DNA from: Brugia malayi
Taxonomy: Eukaryota > Nematoda > Chromadorea > Rhabditida > Onchocercidae
Length of the DNA: 64,000 nt
Reading direction: 5' to 3'
Assembly: GCF_000002995.4 (NCBI RefSeq)
Contig: NW_025062478.1
Span: 6,114,001 to 6,178,000 of the forward strand
Below are positions 25,284 to 37,100 of this stretch, in pieces. How positions within the stretch are numbered: position 1 is the first letter of the stretch; every line of letters starts with the position of its first letter. The notes beneath the pieces were generated by a model. That model was given only the letters and a program-made list of their open reading frames with translations, was not told the DNA's origin and did not search any database. Made by a program: the position numbers and the translations under genes.

Positions 25284-27438
25284 CTATATGGTACTGAAGC
25301 AGCTAAATTTAAATTCTAATTAGCTTAAATTACGATCTTATTCAGAAAAATTCATTTAATCTTACTGTTGACATTTGGTTGTGTAAATTTAACTTGCTTA
25401 TTTATTATTTGTTATTGTCAGTTACTTTCACTTTGAATCGTAATATCTTACACCGACTCATTGAAAAATATTTACACTGAATTGGTTTTTAGAAACTAGA
25501 TGCCTTTATTTTAGAATGAAGACAGTGTCAAAAGCGCATCTGAGGAAATGGCAAGGAGATATTCACTTCTTGCTGAGAAATTTGAAATGCTTCGACGAAA
25601 TGCCGAGGAACAACTTGATCTGTAAGCATTAATAAACCACACAAAAATATATATACATATATATGTGCTTCCATTGCTCAATGTTTGTTAATTCCGGTTA
25701 CTAATGTTTTAGGTGCTAGTAACGTACTTGATCAAACTTAAATAACTGAAACATTTTGAAAAGGTAGTTGTTTTAACCTGTCACGATGACATTCTGAGCA
25801 GGGTTGGATTGAAATGATTTTTTAAGCGATTAATGTCTTTCTCAAATCTTTTTTAAGATTCATATACGAGATTGTCTATGTCCTCGGCATATAATTGTTC
25901 CATCAGCGACAAACTTACTACATGAATATCGAAGTTTTTATAGTAAATTAAGTACTTTGCCGTGAGTTACCACTTTACGAGCACGTGAATAGTTACACCA
26001 AATGCTTTGCTATTTCTGATAGAACATTTGCAAGATTTTTCCGTGGTCTTTTATTTTTTGAAAGGAATGTATTTGTAGCTTTATGCTGCATTTTATTTTG
26101 TGATCATGGTAAATGAAAATTTGATATATCTCTATACTAAGATTTGTTGCTATTAGATAATTTTAAAGGGCAAATAACGAAATAGAGAGGCTGATAAAGC
26201 AGCATGAAGCAGATACACTTGGTTTGCGTCTGAAAGTGAAACATCAGGAATCAAAGATCGACAGTTTGACTGTGAGTCTGGAAGCTAGGGTAAGTTACTG
26301 TATATTTCATAAAAGTGTGGACATGGTCTACTCTTGGAGAACATCATCAAATAGAATTCAAGTTTCTTAAAGTGTCTAATGCAATCTGCAAATGATAGTT
26401 ATGTTGTTCTTAAATAGATAGAGTTATTTCTACATCAGATTTATTCATTGCGTTGTAAATCAGAAAATCGGAGACATTGATATAGCTGAACCTACTTTTA
26501 ATTAAATAAGGAGAGTTTTTTAATCCAGGACTTTCCAATGTAGCTAATTCTGGTTCTGTTTAATTCCAGTTCCAGTTGTTTGACGTATATAATCTGATGT
26601 CCCCTTTCAGTTTATATAATATAGAATCATTCATTCATCCATTACATTTGATTTAAAACTTTCCGCCCACGCGATATTTTCACTCCAAGCTGCGCTTTCA
26701 ATTTTCTTAATTTTGTTCTGCTTAATCAACCAAGTTTCTTTTCATTTGCTGCACAGGGAACTGAACCATAATTAAAAATAAATGAAGAATAACTGCATTA
26801 TGTATGATGAGAAAGGGAAAATAAAATTTGGAAATTGTCAATGAAATTTTAACAAGAGGAGAATAATAATTGATACAGTCTTTATCACTGCGTTTAAGTG
26901 CATTTGGAATCAAAATTTTGGAGCTACTTTTCGTCCTTAGCCTAAATTAGTGATATATTTTTCTAGCGAATAAGACGATGTTCGGTAACAATGATATTTT
27001 TTTTTTCTAGCGAATAAGTCGTAATATTACGCATTATGCTCTGTGACCTTGAAACTATTTCACTTATCAAGAGTTAGAAGGCAGACCAGATGTAAGGGCA
27101 GAATATCTGTCACTCATTTTCCACACAAATTCCTTCTATGTATAAAAGAATATTACTGCCTTATCAGAGTCATGTGAAATTATTCTTAGCACTATATGTC
27201 ATTACAGAATACATAATTCATTTATTCAGTATGCATAATCCTTTTACTTATATATATATATATATATGCATTCTTTGTTTTATCCCCTTTAATGTAGGTT
27301 TGTAAATTATATATTTATATTTGTAGTTATGTACTTGTAATTATATATTTGTAGCAGAAAGAGCTGGAAAGTATGACAGCAATATTTGAAGAAGTAATTA
27401 CGAAAGCGGAAGCAAATGACGTTGCGGGTGATGCTTGA
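13388..27438 (+). CDS. tac-1: TACC-family centrosomal coiled-coil protein, long isoform (14 exons)
   Basis: TACC proteins recruit the XMAP215/ZYG-9 microtubule polymerase to centrosomes. Exons: 13388-13454, 13612-13748, 14202-15059, 16122-16206, 18227-18410, 22205-22335, 22855-23203, 23285-23384, 23711-23803, 24343-24481, 24923-25101, 25515-25621, 26169-26289 and 27355-27438. They sum to 2634 nt (877 aa), and every junction agrees in phase. The first ~640 residues are Ser/Thr/Gln/Pro-rich and look disordered; the 14202 exon alone gives 286 of them. From about residue 638 to the end there is a continuous heptad-type coiled coil (for example LMRRVQAIVATREKEW, LLKERDQLAEEVNSLE, NNEIERLIKQHEADTLGL), matching the C-terminal TACC domain. 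C. elegans TAC-1 is little more than this domain, so the long N-terminus resembles vertebrate TACCs. The weakest points are the start ATG and the unusual acceptor before exon 2 (TTTGAAAAG). Confidence 0.9.
17360..17406. repeat. AT-rich microsatellite
   Basis: An imperfect (AT)n tract interrupted by CTAT and AGAT units makes a weak palindrome. It lies about 110 bases upstream of the internal first exon of the TACC gene. Confidence 0.85.
17514..27438 (+). CDS. tac-1: TACC protein, predicted short isoform from an internal first exon
   Basis: An ATG at 17514 opens 22 codons plus one base up to 17580, followed by a perfect GTAAGT donor. The peptide begins MLSMTGSAVVSVMKLFGKKK. It ends in phase 1, exactly as exon 4 (16122-16206) does, so either can splice to the common exon at 18227. 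The exon has no usable acceptor phase of its own and lies just after an AT microsatellite at 17360-17406, as expected for an alternative promoter and first exon. Joined to the shared exons it gives 1554 nt (517 aa) with the complete TACC coiled coil (about residues 277-517). Use of this start is inferred from phase and position only. Confidence 0.55.
20917..21315 (+). pseudogene. atp6: mitochondrial atp6 copy, 5' end not defined
   Basis: Under the mitochondrial code (TGA = Trp, AGA/AGG = Ser, ATA = Met) the frame stays open from about 20917 to the TAG at 21313-21315. TGA-Trp codons lie at 21061-21063 and 21067-21069. The last ~65 residues resemble ATP synthase subunit a: a SGVALTLRISIIFLIGH-type segment in place of the conserved Arg-containing helix, then ELFFAFLQSYIFLTL at the C-terminus. 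In the nuclear code it is broken by stops. Confidence 0.75.
21325..21380 (+). pseudogene. trnI: mitochondrial tRNA-Ile (GAT) copy
   Basis: This 56-nt segment has a six-base acceptor pairing (ATTATA at 21325 with TATAAT at 21375) and a five-base anticodon stem (TTGTT/GACAA). The seven-base loop TTGATAG places GAT at 21357-21359. The short length without a normal T arm is typical of nematode mitochondrial tRNAs. It starts nine bases after the atp6 stop. Confidence 0.75.
21395..21447 (+). pseudogene. trnG: mitochondrial tRNA-Gly (TCC) copy
   Basis: A 53-nt segment has a six-base anticodon stem (TTTTGT/ACAAAA) around the loop TTTCCAA, giving anticodon TCC at 21425-21427. The acceptor stem is weaker (GGCTT/AAGCT with one G-T pair). 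The cox2 frame begins one or two bases after it. Confidence 0.65.
21449..22055 (+). pseudogene. cox2: mitochondrial cox2 copy, frameshifted and 3'-truncated
   Basis: The frame opens at ATA (Met in mitochondria, 21449). It codes for about 200 residues of cytochrome c oxidase subunit II, including QSELTLKVIGHQ, then Trp-Tyr-Trp-SYEYGD with both Trp codons as TGA (21770-21772 and 21776-21778), and RDVIHSFAVPKCFVKMDAL. Near 22020-22035 one extra base shifts the frame, so the GLFYGQC segment is read in another frame. The match stops at about 22053, before the distal Cu-A ligand region. Truncation, frameshift and TGA-Trp codons make it non-functional. Confidence 0.9.
24123..24272. repeat. degenerate direct repeat in a TACC intron
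   Basis: Two related copies of about 57 bases start at 24123 and 24216, 93 bases apart. Both run GTAA(G/A)TAAAT, CACTAAAT or CATTAAAT, TTTAATTA, GAATG, ATAA and TGTCAT or TATCAT in the same order. I judge identity at roughly three quarters by eye. Confidence 0.5.
25239..25282. repeat. (TG)22 microsatellite in a TACC intron
   Basis: Twenty-two uninterrupted TG dinucleotides follow a TATGTATG lead-in. The tract lies between the exons ending at 25101 and starting at 25515 and is likely length-polymorphic. Confidence 0.97.
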
Positions 27439-30400
27439 TTTAAGCAAAATTTTGTCTTGTTTGATGGAACGTAATGCCAATGCTTATACATTACTTTACT
27501 ATTTTGTTGAAATTATTTGAAAATTGTGTTCCTAATCTTTTATATACTAACTTTTATTATGTGTTTACTTAAGGATATCTTTAACTTACAAAGCAGCTTA
27601 GAAATATGATTATTCAGATTTGATAATTTCCCAGTTTGTGATCTTTTCATTTGCTTCCTCATTTTTCTTCATTCCAGATTAGAAGTACATCTGTGATTTT
27701 AGTAACCGAAAAGAAGAAAAACGGGGAAGCATGTGTATACCGAAAATTCACCTAAAGTTTTCTGATTTTGATTTACAATCAGAAATTTTATTCTGCAATT
27801 TTTGTACTTCAGAAACGAAATATGAAGTAATGGAGGATATTTTACTAGTTGTACAGTAATGGTTTTATCTGTGTATGTTATACAGTGAGCCTGAAAGGCA
27901 TCTGTTCTTATTTAAATTTTGCTGTACTGTGTATGTAACACTTCATAGCTTTTTAATTTCATTTTTTACTTGTTTTAGACCGGTTTTCATTTACATGGAT
28001 CTTCGATTCCTAATCCAGCACATTAAGTCGTGCAACGTTCTTCCAGATTTGAAAAATATCCTTTTCAAGGATTGTTACATGTACTTTATTTCATATTATG
28101 AGGAGATGGAAATTTTTCGAAATTCAAGTTTTTGAGACATTGTGTTCTAGCTTTTTTTTATCTTACCAATTGATTCCTTCCAGCTTAGTAATAGATCTCA
28201 TCCCTCAGAATTGATTTTTATTGTTTTCATCACTATTTATAATGACAATAGTGATGAATTTCAGTGGGGTTATATGCTATACCTGAGTGGCAGGAAATAT
28301 CATTCGTTTAGCATAAGCAAATAATTAAAATAATTTTTTTTTTTACTGAACAGGTATTTCTTGCCTCCTAGAGGGAGAAAGAAAGTAATGAATATTCATG
28401 GAGCACTTTTCGTTTCATAAACTATAGAAATTTGAGTTCATTTTTGCAAGAGGTTTTAGGATTTTATTTAAGGTTCATGTTTTTGCATAATGTTTCTTAA
28501 ATTAATTTTTATTATGAGAATTTGTATGTTTATAAGAATATAAGTCTTTAGAAAATACTTAAGAATTAGTATTTCTTTTCTATGATTGTAATTTATCCTG
28601 CTTTCTTTGCCTATTTCGTGATATTTTATTTTTCTTCGTATTATATATTTGTATGATGTTTTGGCATATGTGCTTGAAAAATGCTTTTAGCTGACGATTT
28701 TCTTTTTCACATGTGTATGTACCGCAAGTTGATAATCAAACATAAGAAGTGAAGACGATGTGGTACTTCAAGTTGTCCGGATCTTTTTATGCTCATCTTT
28801 CAGTTAATGCAGATAGTATTCTTCACGGCTCTTCCTAATTCACATTTTTTATCAGTAGGATTGTGCAATACAATTAATGAAATCTAGAAAGAAATTTGTC
28901 GAACAAAATCTCTTATTTTCCTTTATTGAATTCTGCGCTGATTTCAAGTTGTAGCAAATTTTTTAAAAATAAAAAAGATAATTTTAGTTGAAGGTTTGTG
29001 GTGCTTCTTTATGATTTAAGGGTTCACAAACGAAGATATGGATGTAAAGTTTTTTAGATAGTTTGCGAAAGGTCACATAAGTCATAAGGGTGTTTTTATG
29101 TAATTCATTTCTCAACCGACTTGGTTATTTGAAAAGTGTAAAATAGCATTGGGAAACCATAATTCGCTGTAAATCAATTTATTTGCTGACGTAAACTGTT
29201 CAGGTTAAAAAAAATTTGAATTTGGAGAGCAGTTCGTAAACGTTGAAAACAAGTCAAAATCCAATGGTATTTGAAGCGTTGAAGAGTTAATGTATGCTTC
29301 TGTGTGGAAAATCCGAAAATATTTGAGAGTTCTGAGTCAAAATTCTTTTTGCATTTAAAGTATGTACAAACAAAATTCGATGAAATGAAATTTTTTGTGA
29401 AAAGATTTCAAATTCATTCCATTATTTCACTTCAAGCGTATTTCATATATTTCCTTACTTTCTCCTTACTTTCACATAACAGCAATTTTAGCCAAATTAC
29501 AAAACAAAGTGACATATGGAATAATAATGAAAACAAAATTATATTTTCCTCAGGCAATAAGTTCAGCATCTTTCCTTTTGTGACTTTTTTCCTGATTTTC
29601 ATAGACAATTTTTAATTGAAAACACTCATATTTAGATAGCGATGAAAAAAAGTTCCAGAAAAAACGCCGAATTTATTGCCCAAAAAAAAGCATTTTCTTT
29701 AGACATCGTACAATCTGATATAGATTAGACTGTCTCTCAAAAGCAAAACATCTTTACGAATTCATTCACAACGAAAAGGATTCTATATTAGCAATGGAAA
29801 AAAATATACAAAATAAAAAGCAAGCTGTTGTTAAAAGCAAAGAAGTTGTTAGAAGCCATTCAGTCATGTGTTTTTTCAAAGCGAACAATGAAAAATTGCA
29901 ATACATTTTAATAAAGGATACATAAAAAGTGTGATATTGGAGATAGTTCCACAACAACGTAAACATATTAACTAATGACACCAAAAACGTGAAAATAAAA
30001 ATGTGGAAAGAAGAATTACTGAAGAAATCCTGTTTGTAATCCAAAAATGCAGATAATAAAAGTGTTAAATACTAAGTAATGCTTATTTGCTTACTTATTA
30101 TTCACTTAACTGTGATATTGGAGATAGCTTCCACAGTAACATTCACCTAATTTAAAAAATCCTGCAAAAATTTGTACTGATTGAAGAAAAAAAGATCGAA
30201 GAACAAGTGTTTCACCTTTTGAAGAAAAGTAGAATCCATAAAGTAAATAAGGTAATAACAAAGAAAAGAATCATGGTAGAAAGAATGAAAGTTGGAAAAC
30301 AAAGAAATTTCTATTGAATTTTAACGATTTTAATTAATCGCAATTTTTTTATTGTAATTTTGAGCTTTCTATAAGATTTATTAACTGAAATACGAAAGTG

Positions 30401-31786
30401 ATTTAACTGCAAAATTGAATCTTTTGAAAGATTTGTCATCAGTAAAATGAAAATATCAAATACAGTAGTGAATTCATAATCTCAAGAGCTGATCAACATT
30501 TCAATTTCTTCCAAAACTATTGTCGTATTTGCAAAAACACATTACCTAGAAAATCTGAGCCATCTATTTGCAAAAACATACCTGTAAGATCTAAGTTTTT
30601 AATTGATATCACTATCAGGCAATGATAATTATTTGAAAAAATGTAATTTGTGATCCACTAATTTTAATGAATTTTAGTTTTAAAGTTTTATTATCATTTC
30701 GACATCAAAATTTTTATGAATTTGATTGCTTAAATTACAAAACGATATTAAATTACAAAGTTAAAGTGTTTTAAATCATTCATCGCTAAAAAACAGTTCA
30801 AAATTATTAAATACTGTGAGTAATTTATCATCTTATTATTTTGCCAGCATTTCAATGCTTTTTTAAAGTATGTTGTAATTACTAGTAAGATAATACCTGC
30901 TGGACATTAATCATTTCAATTATTATATTATCAAAGAGATTAGCTTTTGGAGAGAAATGAAAAAATAAAAGAGATCCAATATTTTTAATGATTTTATTTT
31001 ATTTTTTTATAAACATTTTTTTTTATATAATAAATTTTACTATCTCTTTTATGCTACTATCTTTATAACTTTATTATCTAAACGTAAAAGTGAAGTTAGC
31101 TACAATTCTAAAGTCTTTCAAATTATTTTAGAAAAAACTGATAGAAAATGATCAATACTACCAGTGAATAATCGTTTTATGATGTGGTCATCACTTCGAT
31201 GTTAGCTTTTTCTTAAATATGTTATTGTTGTTATTAAGAATGCGTTACCTGCAAGGTTTAACTTAGAATATATATATAATCAAACAAAGTTCTTTTTGAA
31301 ATTATCAAAGAAAATTTGAAATCAAAGCGATCCAATATTTCTAATGAATTTTAATTTTAAAGCATTATTATTATTCCGATGGTATTTTTAGAAGGTTTAT
31401 TGTGTTATTTTAATTTAAGTGATGCTACTGCTGAAAGTATTCAGAATAAAAGAATTATTTGATTACCTCTCCCATTACTCTTATTGTGTATTCTGAAGGA
31501 GAAAAGTCGAATTTGTTAAATTAGCTGCTTACGAAAGAGCAGAAATTTCGTTCTAGATGAGCTAAGATTAAGGTTTACTGAGCGGATAGATGAGAGAAGA
31601 GAGAAAGATTGGTTGAAAATTTTTAATGAATAATCATTTGATAGCATCGATATTTTAGAAATATATTCATTGTTAAGTGGTGAATATCATAAGTTGGTCG
31701 ACTCCTATCGCTTTTTGCCGTTATTTATGATAACATCGAATTTTTTAAGGCAAAAGATTGTTTGTTGTCGCTGAAAAAAGAGTAAA
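27439..31786. other. intergenic region, no gene seen
   Basis: This is the 3' flank of the TACC gene followed by about 4 kb of AT-rich sequence. ORFs of up to 103 codons (29304-29615 plus, 29766-30044 minus) have low-complexity compositions and no clear exon borders, so I do not call them genes. The right half holds degenerate repeats listed separately. Confidence 0.6.
30420..31440. repeat. degenerate ~310-355 bp tandem repeat, about three units
   Basis: Three motifs recur in the same order. One is GATCCA(C/A)TA followed by TTTNTAATGA and an A/T-rich stretch ending TTTAAAG, at about 30654, 30974 and 31331. The second is TACCTG(T/C)(A/T) at about 30585, 30892 and 31247. The third is a CATTTCAAT or CACTTCGAT block at about 30498, 30848 and 31191. 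Spacings are about 305-360 bases. The units are strongly diverged, so the array is old; a fourth partial unit may extend to about 31700. Confidence 0.45.
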
Positions 31787-33190
31787 ATGTCCAGCAATCA
31801 GCACAAAAACTTTTCAGCAGAAACTTTCAGTCTACTCGCTCATATGATGAATATGACATTAAACAAAGCTGAACAGGTTCTTATCTCTTCCTTATTTTTC
31901 ATTAAAGTAAAGTTCACGCTAATCTTAAGCTAAAATTCAGTTGGCTCTTTTATCTCACATTCATTCAAATCTTTTTTCGCCATCAGTTCTCAACTATCAG
32001 TGATTATATTAGAACGCTTTCTTGGCATGCATGGAGTTTATGAAGCAACTTTTCTTTTTTTTTTTTTTTTTTGAAGTACTTTAATATTACGCGTTCAAAT
32101 CATGCAGTGCAATGAAACACCTGGGTTTAATCTATGTTCTGACAATTACCTTCAGAGATGAATGGGCATGTGCTGAAGATACTTGTTGCTTCATAGATCA
32201 TGACATTGATTATGATCAATGATATACTATTTCCTTTTTTTGACTTTTTGTGTCAACGAAATTTCGCTATTCCAATTTGTCTATAAAATCATGACCAAAG
32301 AAAATGTCATAAAACAAAAGCAAAAAGTTATGAGTTATAAATTTCAGAAATGACCAAATTATGCAATTTTTTTTGATTAGTAAGCAGTGATGTTTTTTTT
32401 TTTTTTTTTTCAGCTGTCTCAACGCAATCAGTTACCAACTGAAAACCCAAGATCGTATGAGAGTTCCGAGATGAAAGACAAGAATGAAGTATCATCAGAA
32501 AGTGGGTTTTCAATAATTGAACAGTAAATTTCAATTAAAATTTTTAAGTCAGATAATGTGTAACTCGCATTTAGATGCATCATTATCGGTTCCAAGAATC
32601 AATTCATCAAGAGGTGAAGCGCAGGTATTTATCATTTCAATGAATACTTGAATGTTCTTTTAAATTTGCCGTTTTTTGATCCTAAACTTTTGAAAGTATT
32701 AAAGAAAACTAGTTCTTATTTTTCCTAACAGTACTTATAAGCATTTTTTACAATTAACTAAATTATCTGCCACCAAATTCTCATAAGAATTTGCAAACCA
32801 AAAATATATCGAAAATTCTCTTTTGATTTCTTTTATTACATTGATAAGAGATGAAAAGGAATATTCAAAAGTGAAATCGTGCGTAATTGAAAACAGTCCA
32901 ACATTGAACATTGCGCATTGCGCTAATATCTACTGTCTAACCAATAATGATAACAAGCTGATAAATACTTCCTTTTTTGTTTTGCTGTACACTGAAATCA
33001 TCATTTAATTAATTGAAGAATACAAAAATATTTCATTATTCTAATATTTCAAGATTTCATCCACTTTGCAAAGAAATTTCAGCCAATTGCTTCACATGAC
33101 GCTGCTGTTGATTTGTTTTCTGCTGATATCGCAACTGGACAAAAGTATAGAACTTACTGTAAACCCATTGTTGGTATTAGTGACTTTTAA
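31787..33190 (+). CDS. small four-exon gene of unknown function (111 aa)
   Basis: I do not recognise this protein. Exons 31787-31876, 32414-32501, 32575-32624 and 33083-33190 join in frame to 336 nt, ending in TAA. The protein starts MSSNQHKNFSAETFSLLAH and is polar, with a Ser/Glu-rich middle (YESSEMKDKNEVSSE) and no signal peptide or membrane segment. It ends YRTYCKPIVGISDF. Splice sites are good except the first donor (CAG/GTTCTT). Two more phase-0 exons (33412-33504 and 33658-33765) lie just downstream and could belong to an alternative 3' end. It is convergent with the dopamine receptor gene. Confidence 0.5.
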
Positions 33191-33411
33191 ACTAACGAGA
33201 ATTCCAATTTATCTTCAAATTTAAACTTTACAAACTCTACTTCAAAATTCTTTTTTTAATAGGTTTATAATTTGGTAAAAATTTGTTTCTAATCCAAAAA
33301 GGTCATTTCGAATTTATGACATTCTTCGAAAATTGGCAGTGGGTTTCAATCATCATAAATATCTATATAAATGATTTTATATCACTGTTTTCATTGAAAC
33401 ACAAAATTTAG

Positions 33412-33765
33412 ACGATTGAAATCTCAAACGAATGCCCAAGTGCAACATTTAATTACATGATGAAAGCACGGAAAGATGCGAGAGATATTCAAGTTCCTGC
33501 AAAGGTCATTTCAATTTTATCAACCTGATTGATGTAATTACTACGCCGTCGCAATTTATTTTCTTCATAAGTTAAACTTGTTCCAAATGAAGATTAGTAG
33601 TAATTGCAGATCTCAGTAACTCAATTACGTGAAGCAGGTATTTATATTAATTTCCAGCTAGACACACACCTACATCCTGAACTTCCACCGCTGTACATTT
33701 GCATATTCTGCCCGAATTATGTGCCGAAACAGGTGTGGATCAATGGAAAAGAATGTATTCATTAA
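33412..33765 (+). other. two candidate exons of uncertain gene membership
   Basis: The segment 33412-33504 follows an AATTTAG acceptor and ends AAG/GTCATT; it codes for 31 residues ending KARKDARDIQVPAK. The segment 33658-33765 follows a TTTCCAG acceptor and codes for 35 residues, including LPPLYICIFCPNYVPKQ, then TAA. Both are phase 0 and join in frame. To connect to the preceding small gene, its last exon would need a weak donor at about 33169 (ATT/GTTGGT). Confidence 0.35.
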
Positions 33766-34112
33766 TGATATCACTGCTATGCACATACACATTTTCTAAA
33801 TAAATTTATAACACTTGCAAATCGCTAACAATTGAGAATAGGCGATCATTCCTGATCTGATTTATCGCGATAAATGACAAATAGCTTCTTCATTCGTCTT
33901 TTTGTAAGATAGCCAAGAATTGAGAATTTACTGGAGCAATAAATACCCGTAAACACCACTAAATTACATTCGAATGGCTAATATGCTGGACGGAATGTAA
34001 AGATTGGACGTGAAAAACATCCTGAATTATTCTTTCCTTTATTCATTTATAGGTCTTTTCGAATCGAGAGCTGAAAAAAGAGGTAAAATCTATGCTTTTC
34101 AAGCTGAAAACC

Positions 34113-37100
34113 TCATGAGTAGAAAAAGGAAAATAACAAATAAACAAACAAACGAACTTTTCCAAATAATATACATTTGAAGGCACGTCGAAATTCCACG
34201 TTGAAAATAGTGTAAATGATTGGATTGATGCATGAGTTGATGTAGCCAAGCCAAGTTGTATAGAAAAAGGCATAGAAGTCAACTTGACAACTCTTAATAT
34301 CCATTTGAATACATACTGCGTTGAGAATATATACCGAAAAAAATGGCACCCAACAAGCTAGAAATATCCCTGAAATTATTAAATCAATATGTTCATTTGT
34401 AAAATTATTTTACTTTAGGAGGATTATTTATGAAAATTGAAAAAGAAAACATGATAAAGGGTTATAAAAAGTGTGGAAGGAAATTTGATTACTGTTTTCA
34501 AAATTACTTCCACATCGAAACATTATATAACTGATCATCCCAGCTCTCTTTCAAAATTAAATTACAGAATTCGTTCCACATCATTTGTTCCCCAGTGCAT
34601 TACTCGAGATGCTGGAACGCTGATACAAGCGAAACGGAGCTAATGAGAAGAATTTACAACTTACTTAAAAAAAATATGGAGCGTTCAATTTTTTAAGGTT
34701 TCTCGCGACATATATAACTTTGCGAAAAACCTCTGTAACTAATAAAGAAAGATATAATCCTATAATGAATAAATTTTCTATCACCAGAACTACTAATAGA
34801 AGCAGATAAATAGAAATAGGTTGTAAGTAAGTGAAATTTCTTTTGCTCGGTTTCAAAAGAAACCTGCAATGATTTGGCAGTGTATATGTGTATACAAATT
34901 TATTAATTATAATATCTTAATTGCTGATATTAAAATTCTGAAAATGCAAGAAATATAAATAGAAATATCATACCGACAACAACACCGAGTGTTTTTGTAG
35001 CTCGCTTCTCCATTCGTTGACTTCTGCTGCAATGCCGTCCGATCAAACTATTACCACGATTTAATGTTCTTCTAAAGACCGTTGACGCTCGTTCTGTCAG
35101 GAAGCTATTTCTATAAATAGATGATACTAGCTACTTAAGAGATATTTAGAAATATGACTGTAAGCAAGGGAAATTTCTTATATAGCTTCAATCTCCTCAA
35201 CAATTTTAAACAATGAAACTACTCAAACGTTTGAAAAGATTGAAAGGTGCTGTTAGTGATAAATGATATGATAGTGATGTGAATTATCAATAAAGACTAA
35301 CTTTGAATCATTTGAATTCAAGTGCGGAAGTTTTCTTCCCTTACTTTTCTTCCGAAGTCTCGACAGAATGCAGCATTTTCCCAAAGTTTTTCTGACTGTT
35401 TTATCAAGATTGCCAGATTCTTTTCTAGTATCATCCATTCCTCGGCATTCACTTTCTTCACCTTATTGAAATTTCATGTCCATCAGATATGAATTTTTGA
35501 ATTCAAAAGTTCTTCGAAAATTTTATTAAGCATTGAAATTAATTTGAAGGATGAAAAAGTAAACAGTTGTTAAGCTTAATCATTTTTGCATAGTGAACTC
35601 AATTAACAACAGTTACCTTTCTCGAAATTTCTTTGCTGTTTGTCATAATACTCTATTTTAGTATCATTTTCCTTGGTTATTGATTCGTCTTTCTTTGCAA
35701 CAAAATCAAGTTTTAGCTGTTTCTGCAAAATAAATTTTTACATTTATTTAGGATACCATAGAATTTCAAGCATTTTATCAATTTGTATTGTTTGAATTCA
35801 TATCTCAAAATTACCTTTTCTTTTTCTTTTTGTTCAACAGTTTCTATGTATTGCTTTGCATTAGCATTTGTGAACAGATGTTGTTCTGTACCATTCAATT
35901 TGTCTCTTTCATCCTTAAATAGTACAACGTCAAGCAACCATTCACTTTCTTTTTCGTAGGAAGCAGAAGTCAAAATTCAAATTTCATTTAATCAAATATT
36001 CTATCATATCAAGCAGAAATTGAAAACCTTACTTGCGGTACAGGTTTATCAGTGAAACCTATATCAGTTTCCACTTCCTCATTATAGAAAACATCTTTTT
36101 CTTGCTTGTTTTCTGCAAAACTTTCAGTGTTTACTTTTCAATGGACAAATATGGAATTTGATGCTGAAATAAAACACGGAAAACGTAAAGTACGAAATAT
36201 TTTTGACTCCAAAACACTCATATAATGAATGTTGAATAAAATAAACATATAATTTCAGTTTGAACAAATGAAAATTACCGGAAGTGTTCATTTTCTGCAA
36301 TTCGTAAAATTTATAAACTTCTAATTGTGGAACAAATATCACTGAATTTTCTTTGCTTTTCAAATCGTTCTGTAAGAATCTGCAAAGTGCTTATAATTAT
36401 ATCTGAACAATTTTCCAATATAATTTATTGTCTTATTAACTGATTTTTTTTTTCTCAGCAGAATTTTAATGAGTAATTTTGAAATTTTTGTTTTAAAAGC
36501 ACAGATTTTACCTTAATAGTAATGTACAACTTTTTCAATTTAATTACTTATATTTTATCAAATCTGTCACTATTTTACCTACTTCTCCAGCGCTAATTTT
36601 ATTTGTAATTACTTTGAGTAATCCTTTCGACATTTTCATTTAGGGCACTAATTTGTTTTCAATTTACAAAACTTTGTTTCACTTTTCTTTTCTTTTCTTT
36701 GCTAGAAAGTATTTATCTAACGAACATAATTTTGTCCAAGGCTCCTTAAAACATTATTCAAACTTTTGTTTCTAAACGTTTCACTAGGTCAGGAATACAC
36801 TAAATTTGCTAACCTAAATTCTTGTCAGACTTATACCTTTAATTCACTTAAATCTCTCAGCTCATTATTACTAACTTCTTGTTTCTTTTTTTGAAAATGC
36901 TTTTTTTTCATCTTTGAGATTTTTGGTTGAACGAGTTAAAAATTTCTAATGAAAATTATTTGATTTTAAATTCTTAATTTTCTTTTATTTGAATTCTTTT
37001 ATTGAAAATTTATTTGAAAAATCAGTAATAAAAAAACTTTAGCTTTACAAAAGTTGAATTGCAACAGAAAGCTTAGCATACCGATTTAAAGTAACTTCTC

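Noticed and set aside
29766..30044. 92-codon minus-strand hydrophobic ORF
   Set aside because: It has Phe/Leu-rich random composition in AT-rich DNA, no splice context and no recognisable motif.
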